From NCBI GenBank assembly GCA_003252385.1, contig QKEH01000009.1, positions 1 through 64,000 on the forward strand: a stretch of 64,000 nucleotides of DNA. Reading direction: 5' to 3'. The DNA is from Bacteroidota bacterium. Its GTDB lineage: Bacteria > Bacteroidota > Bacteroidia > Bacteroidales > UBA10428. How positions within the stretch are numbered: the stretch's first letter is position 1; each line of letters opens with the position of its first letter. This document shows positions 55,626-64,000 of the stretch, one piece after another. The position numbers and the translations under genes are program-made. Below the pieces are notes generated by a model that saw only the letters and a list, made by a program, of their open reading frames with translations, did no database searches and had not been told where the DNA came from.

Positions 55626-57269
55626 TTACATGCGATAAATTCCGGCACGAGGTTCCGGAATGGTTTTATTCAAAGAGGTTTCGATGGCCATGGCCAGCAC
55701 CTTTCGGGTATCGGCCGGATCGATGATCCCATCATCCCAGAGTTCCGATGAGGCAAAATACGCCGAACTTTCCAACTCGTATTTCTTAAGCACAGGTTCC
55801 TTCAGGTTGTTCATTTCCTGATTAGTGAGTTCTTTACCCTCCTTTTGCAACTGCTCCTGCTTAACCACTGCCAGGACTGTGGCTGCTTGCTCTCCCCCCA
55901 TAACCGCCACCCTTGCATTGGGGTACATGAACATAAAATTCGGGTCGAAGGCCCTTCCTGACATGGCATAATTGCCAGCGCCATACGAGCCCCCATACAC
56001 CAGGGTAAACCGGGGCACTACGGCATTGGCAACAGCATGCACCATTTTGGCACCATCGCGTGCAATACCGCCGTGTTCGTATTTCTTGCCCACCATAAAT
56101 CCACTTACATTTTGCAGGAACAGCAGGGGTATTTTCCGGAAATTACATAGCTCGATAAAGTGGGTAGCCTTCAACGCCGACTCGGAATACAGAATGCCGT
56201 TATTGGCAATAATTCCAACCGGATATCCCATAATATGGGCAAATCCGGTGAGCAGTGTTTGGGCATATTTTTTTTTGAATTCGTGCCACTCGCTACGATC
56301 CACCAGTCGGGCAATCACCTCGTAAGCATCCACCGCTTCGCGCGGCGACTGCCCTAAAATTCCATAGAGTTCTTCAATGGGGTACAGCGGATCGGCAGGT
56401 ACCTCGGTATTTAAAACCTGTTTTTCCGGCTTAGGGAGCGTTGCCACAATGGATCGCCCCAATTGCAAGGCATGTTCCTCGTCGCGTGCCAGGTGATCGG
56501 CTACCCCCGATACCGAGGTGTGCACCTCTCCCCCTCCCAGTTCTTCTGCGGATATCTTTTCGCCAGTGGCTGCCTGAACCAGTGGCGGACCACCTAAAAA
56601 TATTGTTCCCTGCTCCCGGATAATGACTGTTTCATCACTCATGGCCGGAATGTAGGCTCCACCTGCCGTGCAGGATCCCATCACAATCGCTATCTGAGGA
56701 ATGCCCTGTGCCGACATACGCGCCATATTAAAAAATATACGGCCAAAATCATCCCGGTCGGCAAATACCTTCGACTGTTCCCGCAAGAAAATACCTCCTG
56801 AATCAACCAGATAAATGCAGGGTAAATTATTCTGCATCGCAATTTCCTGTGCCCGCAGGTGCTTCTTAATGGTTTCGGCTACATAGGTACCTCCCTTAAC
56901 TAAAGAATCGTTCGCTATCACCACAACTTCCCTTCCATGGATGTAACCCACACCGGTAACGATTCCAGCGTTGGGAAATTGCCCATGGTATTTCCCATAG
57001 GCCGCAAAAACCGACCATTCAAGAAATGGTGTGCCCACATCCAACAATCGGTCAATACGTTCCCGAACCGGTAAGCGCCCCCGGGAGAGATGACGTTCCA
57101 GCAAATGCGATTCCCGAACACTTTGCTCGCTAAGTTTTCTTCGAAAATCGGCTATCAGTTCCCGGTACGATGCCGTACGTTGCAGAAATTCGGGATCCTT
57201 AACCAGAAGCCGTGTAACCAGTGATTCCAAATTGTATAATTCCTTAATACGTTTTAGCCACTTTAACAC
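55626..57269 (-). CDS. Acyl-CoA carboxylase beta subunit (methylcrotonyl-CoA carboxyltransferase type)
   Basis: A 547-residue carboxyltransferase, first gene of the nine-gene operon. It moves CO2 from biotin to methylcrotonyl-CoA or a related substrate. Blocks are RIDRLLDVGTPFLEWSVFAA, GGTYVAETIKKHLRAQEIAM, LVDSGGIFLREQSKVF, GSCTAGGAYIPAMSDETVII, VSGVADHLARDEEHAL, and in the C-terminal domain FLQNVSGFMVGKKYEHGG, YGGSYGAGNYAMSGRAFDP and VMGGEQAATVL. The start appears to be GTG 57269. The hydratase gene follows with no gap. No clear TAnnTTTG promoter is seen in the 185-nt gap upstream, which is shared with a divergent small gene. Confidence 0.92.
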   Translation of the reverse strand: MLKWLKRIKELYNLESLVTRLLVKDPEFLQRTASYRELIADFRRKLSEQSVRESHLLERHLSRGRLPVRERIDRLLDVGTPFLEWSVFAAYGKYHGQFPNAGIVTGVGYIHGREVVVIANDSLVKGGTYVAETIKKHLRAQEIAMQNNLPCIYLVDSGGIFLREQSKVFADRDDFGRIFFNMARMSAQGIPQIAIVMGSCTAGGAYIPAMSDETVIIREQGTIFLGGPPLVQAATGEKISAEELGGGEVHTSVSGVADHLARDEEHALQLGRSIVATLPKPEKQVLNTEVPADPLYPIEELYGILGQSPREAVDAYEVIARLVDRSEWHEFKKKYAQTLLTGFAHIMGYPVGIIANNGILYSESALKATHFIELCNFRKIPLLFLQNVSGFMVGKKYEHGGIARDGAKMVHAVANAVVPRFTLVYGGSYGAGNYAMSGRAFDPNFMFMYPNARVAVMGGEQAATVLAVVKQEQLQKEGKELTNQEMNNLKEPVLKKYELESSAYFASSELWDDGIIDPADTRKVLAMAIETSLNKTIPEPRAGIYRM

Positions 57270-57454
57270 CGTACATTTACAGATTGTTTACTGGTTACCG
57301 ATAAGTACAACCCTGCCATTCCGTCCGCTGATAAACATAACGTGACCTATATCTAAAGCAAATTTTGTCACACTGACAGCGACATTCATTCATTTATTAC
57401 TAATTTTAATGAAACTTCACTGCCCATTTACCGTTTCACAGAAAAATTCTTACT

Positions 57455-57817
57455 ATGAACTCAGCTGTCGCCCGCAAACGCAACCAACGCAGATACAATG
57501 TTCCGGTTATCGGACATTTTGCCAACCGGAGCATCCGTTTTAATTCCATTATCGAAGCCGAAGACCATACCGGAATTTCCTACACGCTGATTTTTGAAGC
57601 ATGCGTCGGAAAAATTTACAAAGCCCGAAATGTATATTGGGAATTTGCCAATGGCACCCACTTTCTGAAATACAAGGCCCATTATATCAAACAACAAGCT
57701 GCACTGGCCGAGTCCGGAGGTCACGGACATGGCGGACACGGGCACGGAGGACATGGGCATTCTGATAAACAGGCTGCACTGGAACCACACCAACACGATT
57801 CGCACAAGAAACATTAA
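57455..57817 (+). CDS. Small protein with NUMOD-like motif and His-rich tail
   Basis: A 120-residue protein, strongly basic at the start (ARKRNQRRYNVPVIGHFANR). Residues about 30-75 (SIIEAEDHTGISYTLIFEAC, then VGKIYKARNVYWEFANG) resemble the NUMOD helix-turn-helix modules found beside homing nucleases, but no nuclease domain is present. The final 30 residues hold a GHGHGGHGHGGHGH run and more His, which could bind Ni, Zn or Co. It is divergent from the leucine/mevalonate operon and its 3' end overlaps pdxB by 4 nt. I do not recognise a named family; DNA or RNA binding with metal sensing is speculation. Confidence 0.6.
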   Translation: MNSAVARKRNQRRYNVPVIGHFANRSIRFNSIIEAEDHTGISYTLIFEACVGKIYKARNVYWEFANGTHFLKYKAHYIKQQAALAESGGHGHGGHGHGGHGHSDKQAALEPHQHDSHKKH

Positions 57818-58950
57818 CCACCTGCCTCTACCTGAAAACCCAACTGCTCCAGCTTTACAACATCCTCCTGGCAAGCATTTTTCAATTGTACGGTGTACGC
57901 CAAAAATTCCCTCCTTACCCGATAGCTACCCCGAATTCTTTCAAAATCGGAAGGCGCCCGCCTGAGAAGTGCATCATCTTCGGAAATGGGATAGCATTTT
58001 AACACCAGTTCACACACTACCTGCTGAAAAGTTTTGTTCCCGGTATTGCATATCAATTGGTGGGTAATCGGAACCGGTAACACCGGAATCCAGTCCTCCA
58101 GGTTCAATCCCATATAAAGACCTGCTTCCTTTACCACCATGCGTGTGGCATTGGCTTTCCCATCGGAAGAATAACCAGCAATATGCGGAGTGGCCAGCGC
58201 CGATCGGCTCAGTAATTCCAGGTCAATATCGGGTTCGTTTTCCCACACATCCAGTATGGCTTGGTTGCGGTCATTCCCATCCAGAAATTGCTTCAGAGCA
58301 AGTGAGTCAATTACTTCGCCTCGGGATGTATTAATCACCAAGGCACCCGAATTTACCTTACTAAAAAACTGCGCATCGGCCAGGTGAAAGGTCGCATCGC
58401 TTCCCTCCCTGGTCAGGGGAACATGAAAGGACAGTATGTCGGCTTCCTGAAGTACCTGTTGCAACGAACAAAAAATCCTTTCTCCTTCCCTGCGAACCCG
58501 GGGAGGGTCGTTGAGCAAGACCCGCATACCCAAAATTCCTGCAAGATGAGCCACCTTTCTTCCTACATTTCCTACCCCAATAATTCCAAGAACCCGCGTG
58601 GAAAGATCGACCCGGTGGTGTTCGGCCCAATGAAGCAAGGCACTGGCCACATACTGCATAACCGAACCCGAATTGCAGCCCGGAGCATTCTTCCAAAATA
58701 TTCCGGCACCTTGGCAATAATTGGTGTCGATATGATCGGTTCCTATGGTGGCACTAAGTATGAGCTTTACGCTGCTCCCTTCCAGTAAGTCGCGGTTGCA
58801 AAGAGTGCGTGTCCGAACAATGAGGATGTCGCAAAAACGAACATCGGCAGGGGTTATGTCGCTGCCGGGAAGATAGACTACATGGGCATACTCTTCCAAC
58901 ACTCCCTGTATAAATGGAATCTTATCGTCTATAACTATTCGGTATCGCAT
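57814..58950 (-). CDS. pdxB: Erythronate-4-phosphate dehydrogenase
   Basis: A 378-residue D-isomer-specific 2-hydroxyacid dehydrogenase of PdxB type, second step of the DXP-dependent pyridoxal-phosphate pathway. It has IVIDDKIPFIQGVLEEYAHV at the N-terminus, the NAD loop VLGIIGVGNVGRKVA, the Arg block VINTSRGEVIDSLALKQF, a catalytic Glu in VWENEPDIDLEL, and His in TPHIAGYSSDGKANATRM. The extra C-terminal dimerisation domain (from about residue 290) distinguishes PdxB from SerA and glycerate dehydrogenases. Confidence 0.93.
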   Translation of the reverse strand: MRYRIVIDDKIPFIQGVLEEYAHVVYLPGSDITPADVRFCDILIVRTRTLCNRDLLEGSSVKLILSATIGTDHIDTNYCQGAGIFWKNAPGCNSGSVMQYVASALLHWAEHHRVDLSTRVLGIIGVGNVGRKVAHLAGILGMRVLLNDPPRVRREGERIFCSLQQVLQEADILSFHVPLTREGSDATFHLADAQFFSKVNSGALVINTSRGEVIDSLALKQFLDGNDRNQAILDVWENEPDIDLELLSRSALATPHIAGYSSDGKANATRMVVKEAGLYMGLNLEDWIPVLPVPITHQLICNTGNKTFQQVVCELVLKCYPISEDDALLRRAPSDFERIRGSYRVRREFLAYTVQLKNACQEDVVKLEQLGFQVEAGG

Positions 58951-59193
58951 GGGTTAATATTTGGCATCAAGATACGGTATAAATATGGGTTTACGAAGGC
59001 ACATTGAAACCCTGAACAGAACGGTTCCTGTATCTGAAAAAAACACACATTATTTCGCATAAAACCAATTTTTGCATACACTTTAGCGTTCCACTTGCGT
59101 TATTAACAAATCGCAAACAATATTCACAATTTATCGTAGAATTCAATATTTAATTGTTACTTTGATTTATAGTATTACCACAGCCCGCACGCA

Positions 59194-62100
59194 ATGACCT
59201 TTCAAATGTATTGCCTACCAGCTATTTACACAGCCGGAATTTCCCTGATTTCGGGTATTTCCCTTGTTCTCTCCGGCAGTATCCTTCCCATTCTTCTTTA
59301 CTTCGGTTTCAGGTTCTTCTTCCGTAAAAACGCCAATCCGGTTAAAGCTGCCGCATCCAGCATATTCGACGAAAACGACCAATTAAATACCCTATTCAAT
59401 AACTTGCCCAATGGGGTATATATTAAAGATAATGCCTCACGTTATATTTTGTGTAACGAGCGCTTTTCTGCTTCCCTAAAAACCGATCGCCCCGATAAAT
59501 TATATGGCAAAACGGATTTGGATCTTTACCCTGGAAACGACGGTGCCAAATATATGGAAGAAGATCAGGAAATCATTACCGGGCAGAAAGAGATCATTGA
59601 CCGGGTGCAGGAATCCATTAAACACGGAAAGAAATACTTCTCGCATACCGTTAAAATACCCATCCGTAATAAGCAAGGCTCCATCATTGGTCTGATGGGT
59701 ACCTGTTCGGATATTACCGCCCAAAAAACAGCCACCCTGCTACTGGAAGAACAAAATGTAGCGCTGGAAAAAGAGCGAGGCCTGTTCAGGGCGCTAATGG
59801 ATAACATGCCCGACACCATCTATATTAAAGACAGCGAAGGTCGTTTTCTGGATGGCAATCCGGCTCTCATTGATGTTACCAAGGCAGGAAACCGGAAGAA
59901 TTTATTGGGCAAAACCGATTTCGATTTCTTCCCCAAAGAAGTGGCTGAGATCTATTTTAACGACGACCAAACCTGTTTGCAAACCGGTCAAGCTGTGTAT
60001 AACAACGAACAGGTTAGCTTTGATGCCAAAGGTAATATTCGCATTAAATCTACCATCAAGGTTCCTTTCAGGGATGCGGAAGGCAACATTCTGGGGTTGG
60101 TGGGAATAGGCCGCGATATCACCAAACAAAAAGAAATAGAAGACAAACTCCTGGAACAGGCACAAAGCCTGCAAGAGACCAATGTATTGTTGGAAGAACG
60201 GCAGGAAGAAATCAATCAGCAATCGGACGAACTGAGTGCCCAGAACCGGATCCTGGAGGAAGATAAAAGGCTGTTGCGCACACTGATTGACAGCTTACCT
60301 GATCTTATTTACATTAAGGACAGAAATTCCCGTTTCATTACTGTCAATAAGAAAATGATGTCGATTTTTAAAACCGACAACCTGGATCGTATCATTGGGA
60401 AAACGGATAGCGATTTTTACCCGAGTGAATATGTTAAAGGAATGATGGAAGACGACCTGAATGTTCTGAAAACGGGAAAGATTATAATGGATAAAGAGGA
60501 ACCCGGTATCGATGAGGAAGGTAATTTCATTCAACTGCTCACCACCAAGGTTCCCCTGCGCGACCCTGAAGGTGAGATTGTTGGAATTATTGGCATTGCC
60601 CGCGATATTACGGTGCTCAAGGAGGCCGAATTGGCTCTTAAGGAACAAGCCGAGAGCATGAAAGAAATTAATGTACTCCTGGAAGAAAGGCAGGAAGAAA
60701 TTCAACAACAATCCACTGAATTACGAAGCCAGAATATCATTCTCGAAAACGAACGTAACCTGTTACGCGCCCTAATTGACACCCTCCCCGACTTTATTTA
60801 CATTAAGGATACCGAAAGCCGGTTTATCACCGCTAATAAGAAACTCATCGAATTGTTTAAGGTGCCTTCACCGGAATTTCTGGAAGGTAAAATCGATTTC
60901 GACTTCTTCCCCAAGGACATTGCCCAATTGTACTACGATGATGAGCAGCAGATCTTTAAAACCAATCAGCCGATCATCAGCAAGGAAGAAGTGGGAATGG
61001 ATGTACAAGGTAACGAACTGGTAGTATCCACCACCAAGGTGCCTTTTTACGACGCTAATGGCCATATTGCCGGCTTGGTAGGTATTGGGCGCGATGTGAC
61101 CAAAATGCGCCAGTATTCCACGCGTTTGGAACAACAGGCGGTAGAGCTTCAAAAAAACAACGCGCTGCTAACCGAAAAACAGGAAGAAATTCAAAAACAA
61201 AGTGAATACCTCAACGAGCACAACCAGATTCTGGATCGGGAAAGGAAACTGTTACGCACGCTCATCGACAATATGCCCGATTACATTTATGTTAAAGATA
61301 GCGAGAGCCGTTTCCAACTGCTGAATAAGAAGCTGCTTGAATTGATTGGATTCACCAGTTACAATGATGTGATCGGAAAAACAGATTTCGATTTCGAACA
61401 GTTTAAAGGAGTCGCCCAGTTGTATTTCGACGATGAACAGCGGATTATTAAAAGCCGCAAGGCCATCATCAATAAGGAAGAAATAGGTTTTGACGAGAAC
61501 AAACGTCAACGGGTGATTTCAACCACCAAGGTACCCTATTTCGATGAGAGCAACCATGTGATTGGGATTGTAGGCATAGGACGGGATATTACCAAGCAAA
61601 AAAATGCCGAAAAACAACTTCGTGAGCAGGCTCAAAACCTTCAGGAAGTGAATATAATTCTGGAAGAACGCCAGGAAAAAATCCAGCATCAGTCGGAAGA
61701 AATATCAAAACAATCTAAAATCCTCCAACGAGCCAATCACGAACTGGAACAACTCAACGCAACCAAGAACAAGTTCTTTTCCATCATTGCACACGATTTA
61801 AAAAATCCGTTCCAGGCCATATTCGGCTTCTCGGAGTTGCTTCTCCGAAATTTCAGCGACTTTGAGGATGCCCAGAAAATGGAACTTCTGGGGATGATTA
61901 AAACCTCCTCGGAAAGTGCCTTCGACTTACTGGAAAACCTACTCCAATGGGCTCGTACACAAACCGACCGGATTAAATACAATCCCATTAAACTGGATTT
62001 ATCCGAACTGATACAACAAAACATTGAGGTGAGCCGCGGTAGTGCCGAGAACAAACATATTACACTGGTTGCTGAGATTCGATGCAATCAGGCCGCTTAT

Positions 62101-62448
62101 GCCGACAAAAACATGGTCAACCTGATCATTCGGAACCTGATCAGCAATGCAATAAAATTTACAGACAACCAGGGGGTTATTACCATTCAGTGTGCCGATG
62201 CGGGGAATACTATGCTGGCGATATCCATAGCCGATACAGGTATAGGCATATCGGATGATAACATTGCCAAGCTCTTCCGCATTGATGAATACTTTTCCAC
62301 ATCAGGTACTGCCGGAGAAGGAGGCACCGGCCTGGGACTTATTATTTGCAAAGAATTTGTAGAAAAAAACAAAGGAGCCATCTCCATTAACAGCGAACCC
62401 GGTGTAGGCACCACGTTTACATTCACCCTTCCAAAATTCCGAGATTAA
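59194..62448 (+). CDS. Membrane histidine kinase with five PAS domains in regular repeats
   Basis: A 1084-residue kinase. Residues about 10-45 contain one or two transmembrane helices. PAS1 (about 65-180) is followed by four further PAS domains starting near residues 200, 363, 526 and 689; the last four units recur every 163 residues. Each unit has a TLIDxxPDxIYIKD opening, GKTDFDFFPK, TTKVPF-like strand and GIGRDITK ending, then a heptad coiled coil such as NVLLEERQEEIQQQ. His867 (FSIIAHDLKNPFQAIFGF) is the phospho-acceptor; the HATPase has NLISNAIKFTDN, DTGIGISDDN and GGTGLGLII. No receiver or output domain is present. The ligand is unknown; the identical-looking PAS pockets suggest one type of small ligand or a mechanical ruler. 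Confidence 0.93.
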   Translation: MTFQMYCLPAIYTAGISLISGISLVLSGSILPILLYFGFRFFFRKNANPVKAAASSIFDENDQLNTLFNNLPNGVYIKDNASRYILCNERFSASLKTDRPDKLYGKTDLDLYPGNDGAKYMEEDQEIITGQKEIIDRVQESIKHGKKYFSHTVKIPIRNKQGSIIGLMGTCSDITAQKTATLLLEEQNVALEKERGLFRALMDNMPDTIYIKDSEGRFLDGNPALIDVTKAGNRKNLLGKTDFDFFPKEVAEIYFNDDQTCLQTGQAVYNNEQVSFDAKGNIRIKSTIKVPFRDAEGNILGLVGIGRDITKQKEIEDKLLEQAQSLQETNVLLEERQEEINQQSDELSAQNRILEEDKRLLRTLIDSLPDLIYIKDRNSRFITVNKKMMSIFKTDNLDRIIGKTDSDFYPSEYVKGMMEDDLNVLKTGKIIMDKEEPGIDEEGNFIQLLTTKVPLRDPEGEIVGIIGIARDITVLKEAELALKEQAESMKEINVLLEERQEEIQQQSTELRSQNIILENERNLLRALIDTLPDFIYIKDTESRFITANKKLIELFKVPSPEFLEGKIDFDFFPKDIAQLYYDDEQQIFKTNQPIISKEEVGMDVQGNELVVSTTKVPFYDANGHIAGLVGIGRDVTKMRQYSTRLEQQAVELQKNNALLTEKQEEIQKQSEYLNEHNQILDRERKLLRTLIDNMPDYIYVKDSESRFQLLNKKLLELIGFTSYNDVIGKTDFDFEQFKGVAQLYFDDEQRIIKSRKAIINKEEIGFDENKRQRVISTTKVPYFDESNHVIGIVGIGRDITKQKNAEKQLREQAQNLQEVNIILEERQEKIQHQSEEISKQSKILQRANHELEQLNATKNKFFSIIAHDLKNPFQAIFGFSELLLRNFSDFEDAQKMELLGMIKTSSESAFDLLENLLQWARTQTDRIKYNPIKLDLSELIQQNIEVSRGSAENKHITLVAEIRCNQAAYADKNMVNLIIRNLISNAIKFTDNQGVITIQCADAGNTMLAISIADTGIGISDDNIAKLFRIDEYFSTSGTAGEGGTGLGLIICKEFVEKNKGAISINSEPGVGTTFTFTLPKFRD

Positions 62449-62532
62449 GGGGTTCTGGTAAAAACAGCAGCCCTTCTATCTCAAGATTACTGTCAAAGTT
62501 CATAATCGCTGGAAATGTATAGGTTAACGGGT

Positions 62533-63477
62533 TCAAACCACCTCAGGTTTATATTCCATGGCACTACTAGCCGATGGCGTCCGGAACGTAACCTCCGCCT
62601 CAGAAACCAGCCCCTCCCCTGAAGCAGTATGCAATGGTGCTGGCATAAAGGGAAGGGTAAAATAGAATGCGGTTCCCTTGCGGGTGTTGGATTGGTACCA
62701 CATTTTACCTCCCATATACTCCACCAATTGCTGTGAAATCGTTAAGCCCAACCCCATACCTTCATTAGAAGAACGGCCGGCTTCCTCCTTACCGAATGCA
62801 GCATATACCACATTCTCCCGCCCCTGCAGATCTCCGGCACCAGTGTCTTTGACAAAAAAGAGCATATTTGTACGTTCCAGGGTATAACCAAATACAATTT
62901 CTCCACTTGAGGTATTCTGGGCTGCATTGAAGAGCAAATTAGAAATAACCTGCTGCATCCGATTACGATCGCCAAAAACAGTAAGTCCTCGCAGCTCAGG
63001 ATCAACGGCAAGTCGTAAATCAACCGACTTGTCGTGAATATGTTGATGCAACGAAAAATACGAAAACACCTCGGTTAAAACTGAATACGGTTGTAATGGG
63101 CAGTTTTCAAACGAAATATCACCTTCCTGAATAAACGCAGCTTCTACCAAATGATCAATTTTGGCCAGAAAACGATTACAGCTTTCCTGCAGATACCTGG
63201 TGTACACATCATTTTTAGAAGACTGCGTCTGATGTTTTTTTATCAATTCGGAAAACCCCATTATAGCATTTAAAGGGGTTCGTATTTCGTGGTACAAGTT
63301 TTTCAGGAAACCGGATTTAACGCGTTCCATATAACCCTTGCTTTGAGCAAGTTCATTTTCCAATTCTAGTATCCGTTGTTGTAAAGCCGTTAAATTGCCC
63401 CTGGAGCTCCATGGCAACTTAATCTCTGAAAATGGCTTTTTAATCCACTGTTTACAGGCAATCCAGCTCATACTCAT
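62533..63477 (-). CDS. Histidine kinase without a recognised sensor domain
   Basis: The protein is 314 residues from ATG 63477 (MSMSWIACKQW), preceded by GAAAGG; an upstream GTG at 63525 would extend it by 16. A coiled coil (residues about 25-58) leads to HisKA with the acceptor His in NLYHEIRTPLNAIMGF, then HATPase with NLLFNAAQNTSSGE, DTGAGDLQG and GMGLGLTI. The G1 box DTGAG is slightly unusual. It has no receiver or transmembrane segment. It converges with the PAS kinase and follows the TPR gene on the same strand. Confidence 0.85.
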   Translation of the reverse strand: MSMSWIACKQWIKKPFSEIKLPWSSRGNLTALQQRILELENELAQSKGYMERVKSGFLKNLYHEIRTPLNAIMGFSELIKKHQTQSSKNDVYTRYLQESCNRFLAKIDHLVEAAFIQEGDISFENCPLQPYSVLTEVFSYFSLHQHIHDKSVDLRLAVDPELRGLTVFGDRNRMQQVISNLLFNAAQNTSSGEIVFGYTLERTNMLFFVKDTGAGDLQGRENVVYAAFGKEEAGRSSNEGMGLGLTISQQLVEYMGGKMWYQSNTRKGTAFYFTLPFMPAPLHTASGEGLVSEAEVTFRTPSASSAMEYKPEVV

Positions 63478-63528
63478 CCTTTCATTCTTTATTTCCGGCA
63501 GAATGACATTCCCTGCCACCACCACTTG

Positions 63529-64000
63529 TTACTCTATTTTTCGAAGTATTCTTCTTGCATCGTCCGAGTAGTAGCCCTTGCGCTTTTCGATCTGTTCAAA
63601 CGTCCGAAGAGCTTTGGATCGATCGGTTTTTAAATAGCATAAGCCCAGATACCATTCTGCCGATTCGACAAAGGCATTCGTTTGATCCTGAATGATCAGG
63701 GCAAACTGACCATTTGCCCGATCGAATTGTTCCAGTTCCATGTAGGATATTCCCTCGTATAACTTGATTCCCACACGAGTTGAATCTTTCTGAAACAATT
63801 CCTCAAAAATTGGAATGGCATCAGCATATTGCCGGTTCTTATAAAGCTGCATGGCCGACTGCATTAATGCATCCAGCGGTTCACTGGCGGTGCGATAGGA
63901 CATATTCATCTCTGCAGGGACATAAAAACGGGTATATATATCGGTACCCGAATGCCCTGGTGTTAACAAACGTATTCCACCATAGGCCACAATGGCAACG
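63529..64000 (-). CDS. TPR-repeat protein, 5' end beyond the window
   Basis: The open frame continues to the window edge; the visible part (about 157 residues) begins in what looks like the end of a transmembrane helix (VAIVAYGGIRLLTPG), and a GTG at 63990 is unlikely to be the real start. Then come three or four tetratricopeptide-like helix pairs: LMQSAMQLYKNRQYADAIPI and FEELFQKDS, GIKLYEGISYMELEQFDRAN, and AEWYLGLCYLKTDRSKALRT. The protein is probably a membrane-anchored TPR scaffold facing the periplasm, next to a kinase gene. Partner unknown. Confidence 0.75.
   Translation of the reverse strand, partial: VAIVAYGGIRLLTPGHSGTDIYTRFYVPAEMNMSYRTASEPLDALMQSAMQLYKNRQYADAIPIFEELFQKDSTRVGIKLYEGISYMELEQFDRANGQFALIIQDQTNAFVESAEWYLGLCYLKTDRSKALRTFEQIEKRKGYYSDDARRILRKIE

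Overview
The window is a chromosomal segment of a Bacteroidota bacterium. Four things support this: promoters with the phylum-specific TAnnTTTG -7 box and an upstream TTG (for example before rpsF and before the isocitrate dehydrogenase gene), a type IX secretion C-terminal sorting domain, an RNase Y gene beside zapA, and families typical of the phylum such as DUF4293, a Bacteroidota-type LptD and a long GroES-like protein. Order-level placement is uncertain; a free-living relative of Bacteroidales/Marinilabiliales or Cytophagales is plausible. I see no insertion sequences, prophage or CRISPR array.

Layout. 1-4.1 kb is an accessory strip: a secreted T9SS protein, an AT-rich methyltransferase, a SagB-type nitroreductase broken by a 14-bp tandem duplication, and a class D (OXA-type) beta-lactamase. 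4.3-9.0 kb holds ferritin, a monomeric isocitrate dehydrogenase broken by an apparent 32-nt deletion, and dnaX, whose gamma and tau reading frames meet at a run of 11 A. 9.3-17.6 kb has an integrase-repeat/HTH protein, the rpsF-rpsR-rplI operon, RidA, LptD, an N-acetylmuramoyl-L-alanine amidase, a GroES-like protein, a SRAP protein and tRNA-Arg(ACG). 17.7-25 kb is a block of three histidine kinases. 25-39 kb encodes an AsmA-like protein, bL19, a C69 dipeptidase, AnmK, an M23 peptidase, a coiled-coil protein, ZapA, a very probable 6S RNA, RNase Y, a SirB1-like protein and transketolase. 39-46 kb has DUF4293, PyrBI, a YigZ protein, DnaA, a glycosyltransferase and phosphofructokinase.

The most striking region is 46.2-57.3 kb: nine minus-strand genes, nearly all overlapping or abutting. 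They combine an acyl-CoA dehydrogenase, both subunits of a methylcrotonyl-CoA-type carboxylase and an enoyl/methylglutaconyl-CoA hydratase with HMG-CoA reductase, three GHMP-family mevalonate-pathway enzymes and type 2 IPP isomerase. Read as a pathway, this could carry isovaleryl-CoA from leucine to HMG-CoA, mevalonate and IPP/DMAPP. Neither HMG-CoA synthase nor HMG-CoA lyase is in the window. This leucine-to-isoprenoid route is the best candidate here for an undescribed system, but it is inferred from gene order and family membership.

The right end has a small protein with a NUMOD-like motif and a histidine-rich tail, PdxB, a large kinase whose PAS/coiled-coil modules recur at exactly 489-bp spacing, a second kinase, and a TPR protein cut by the window edge.
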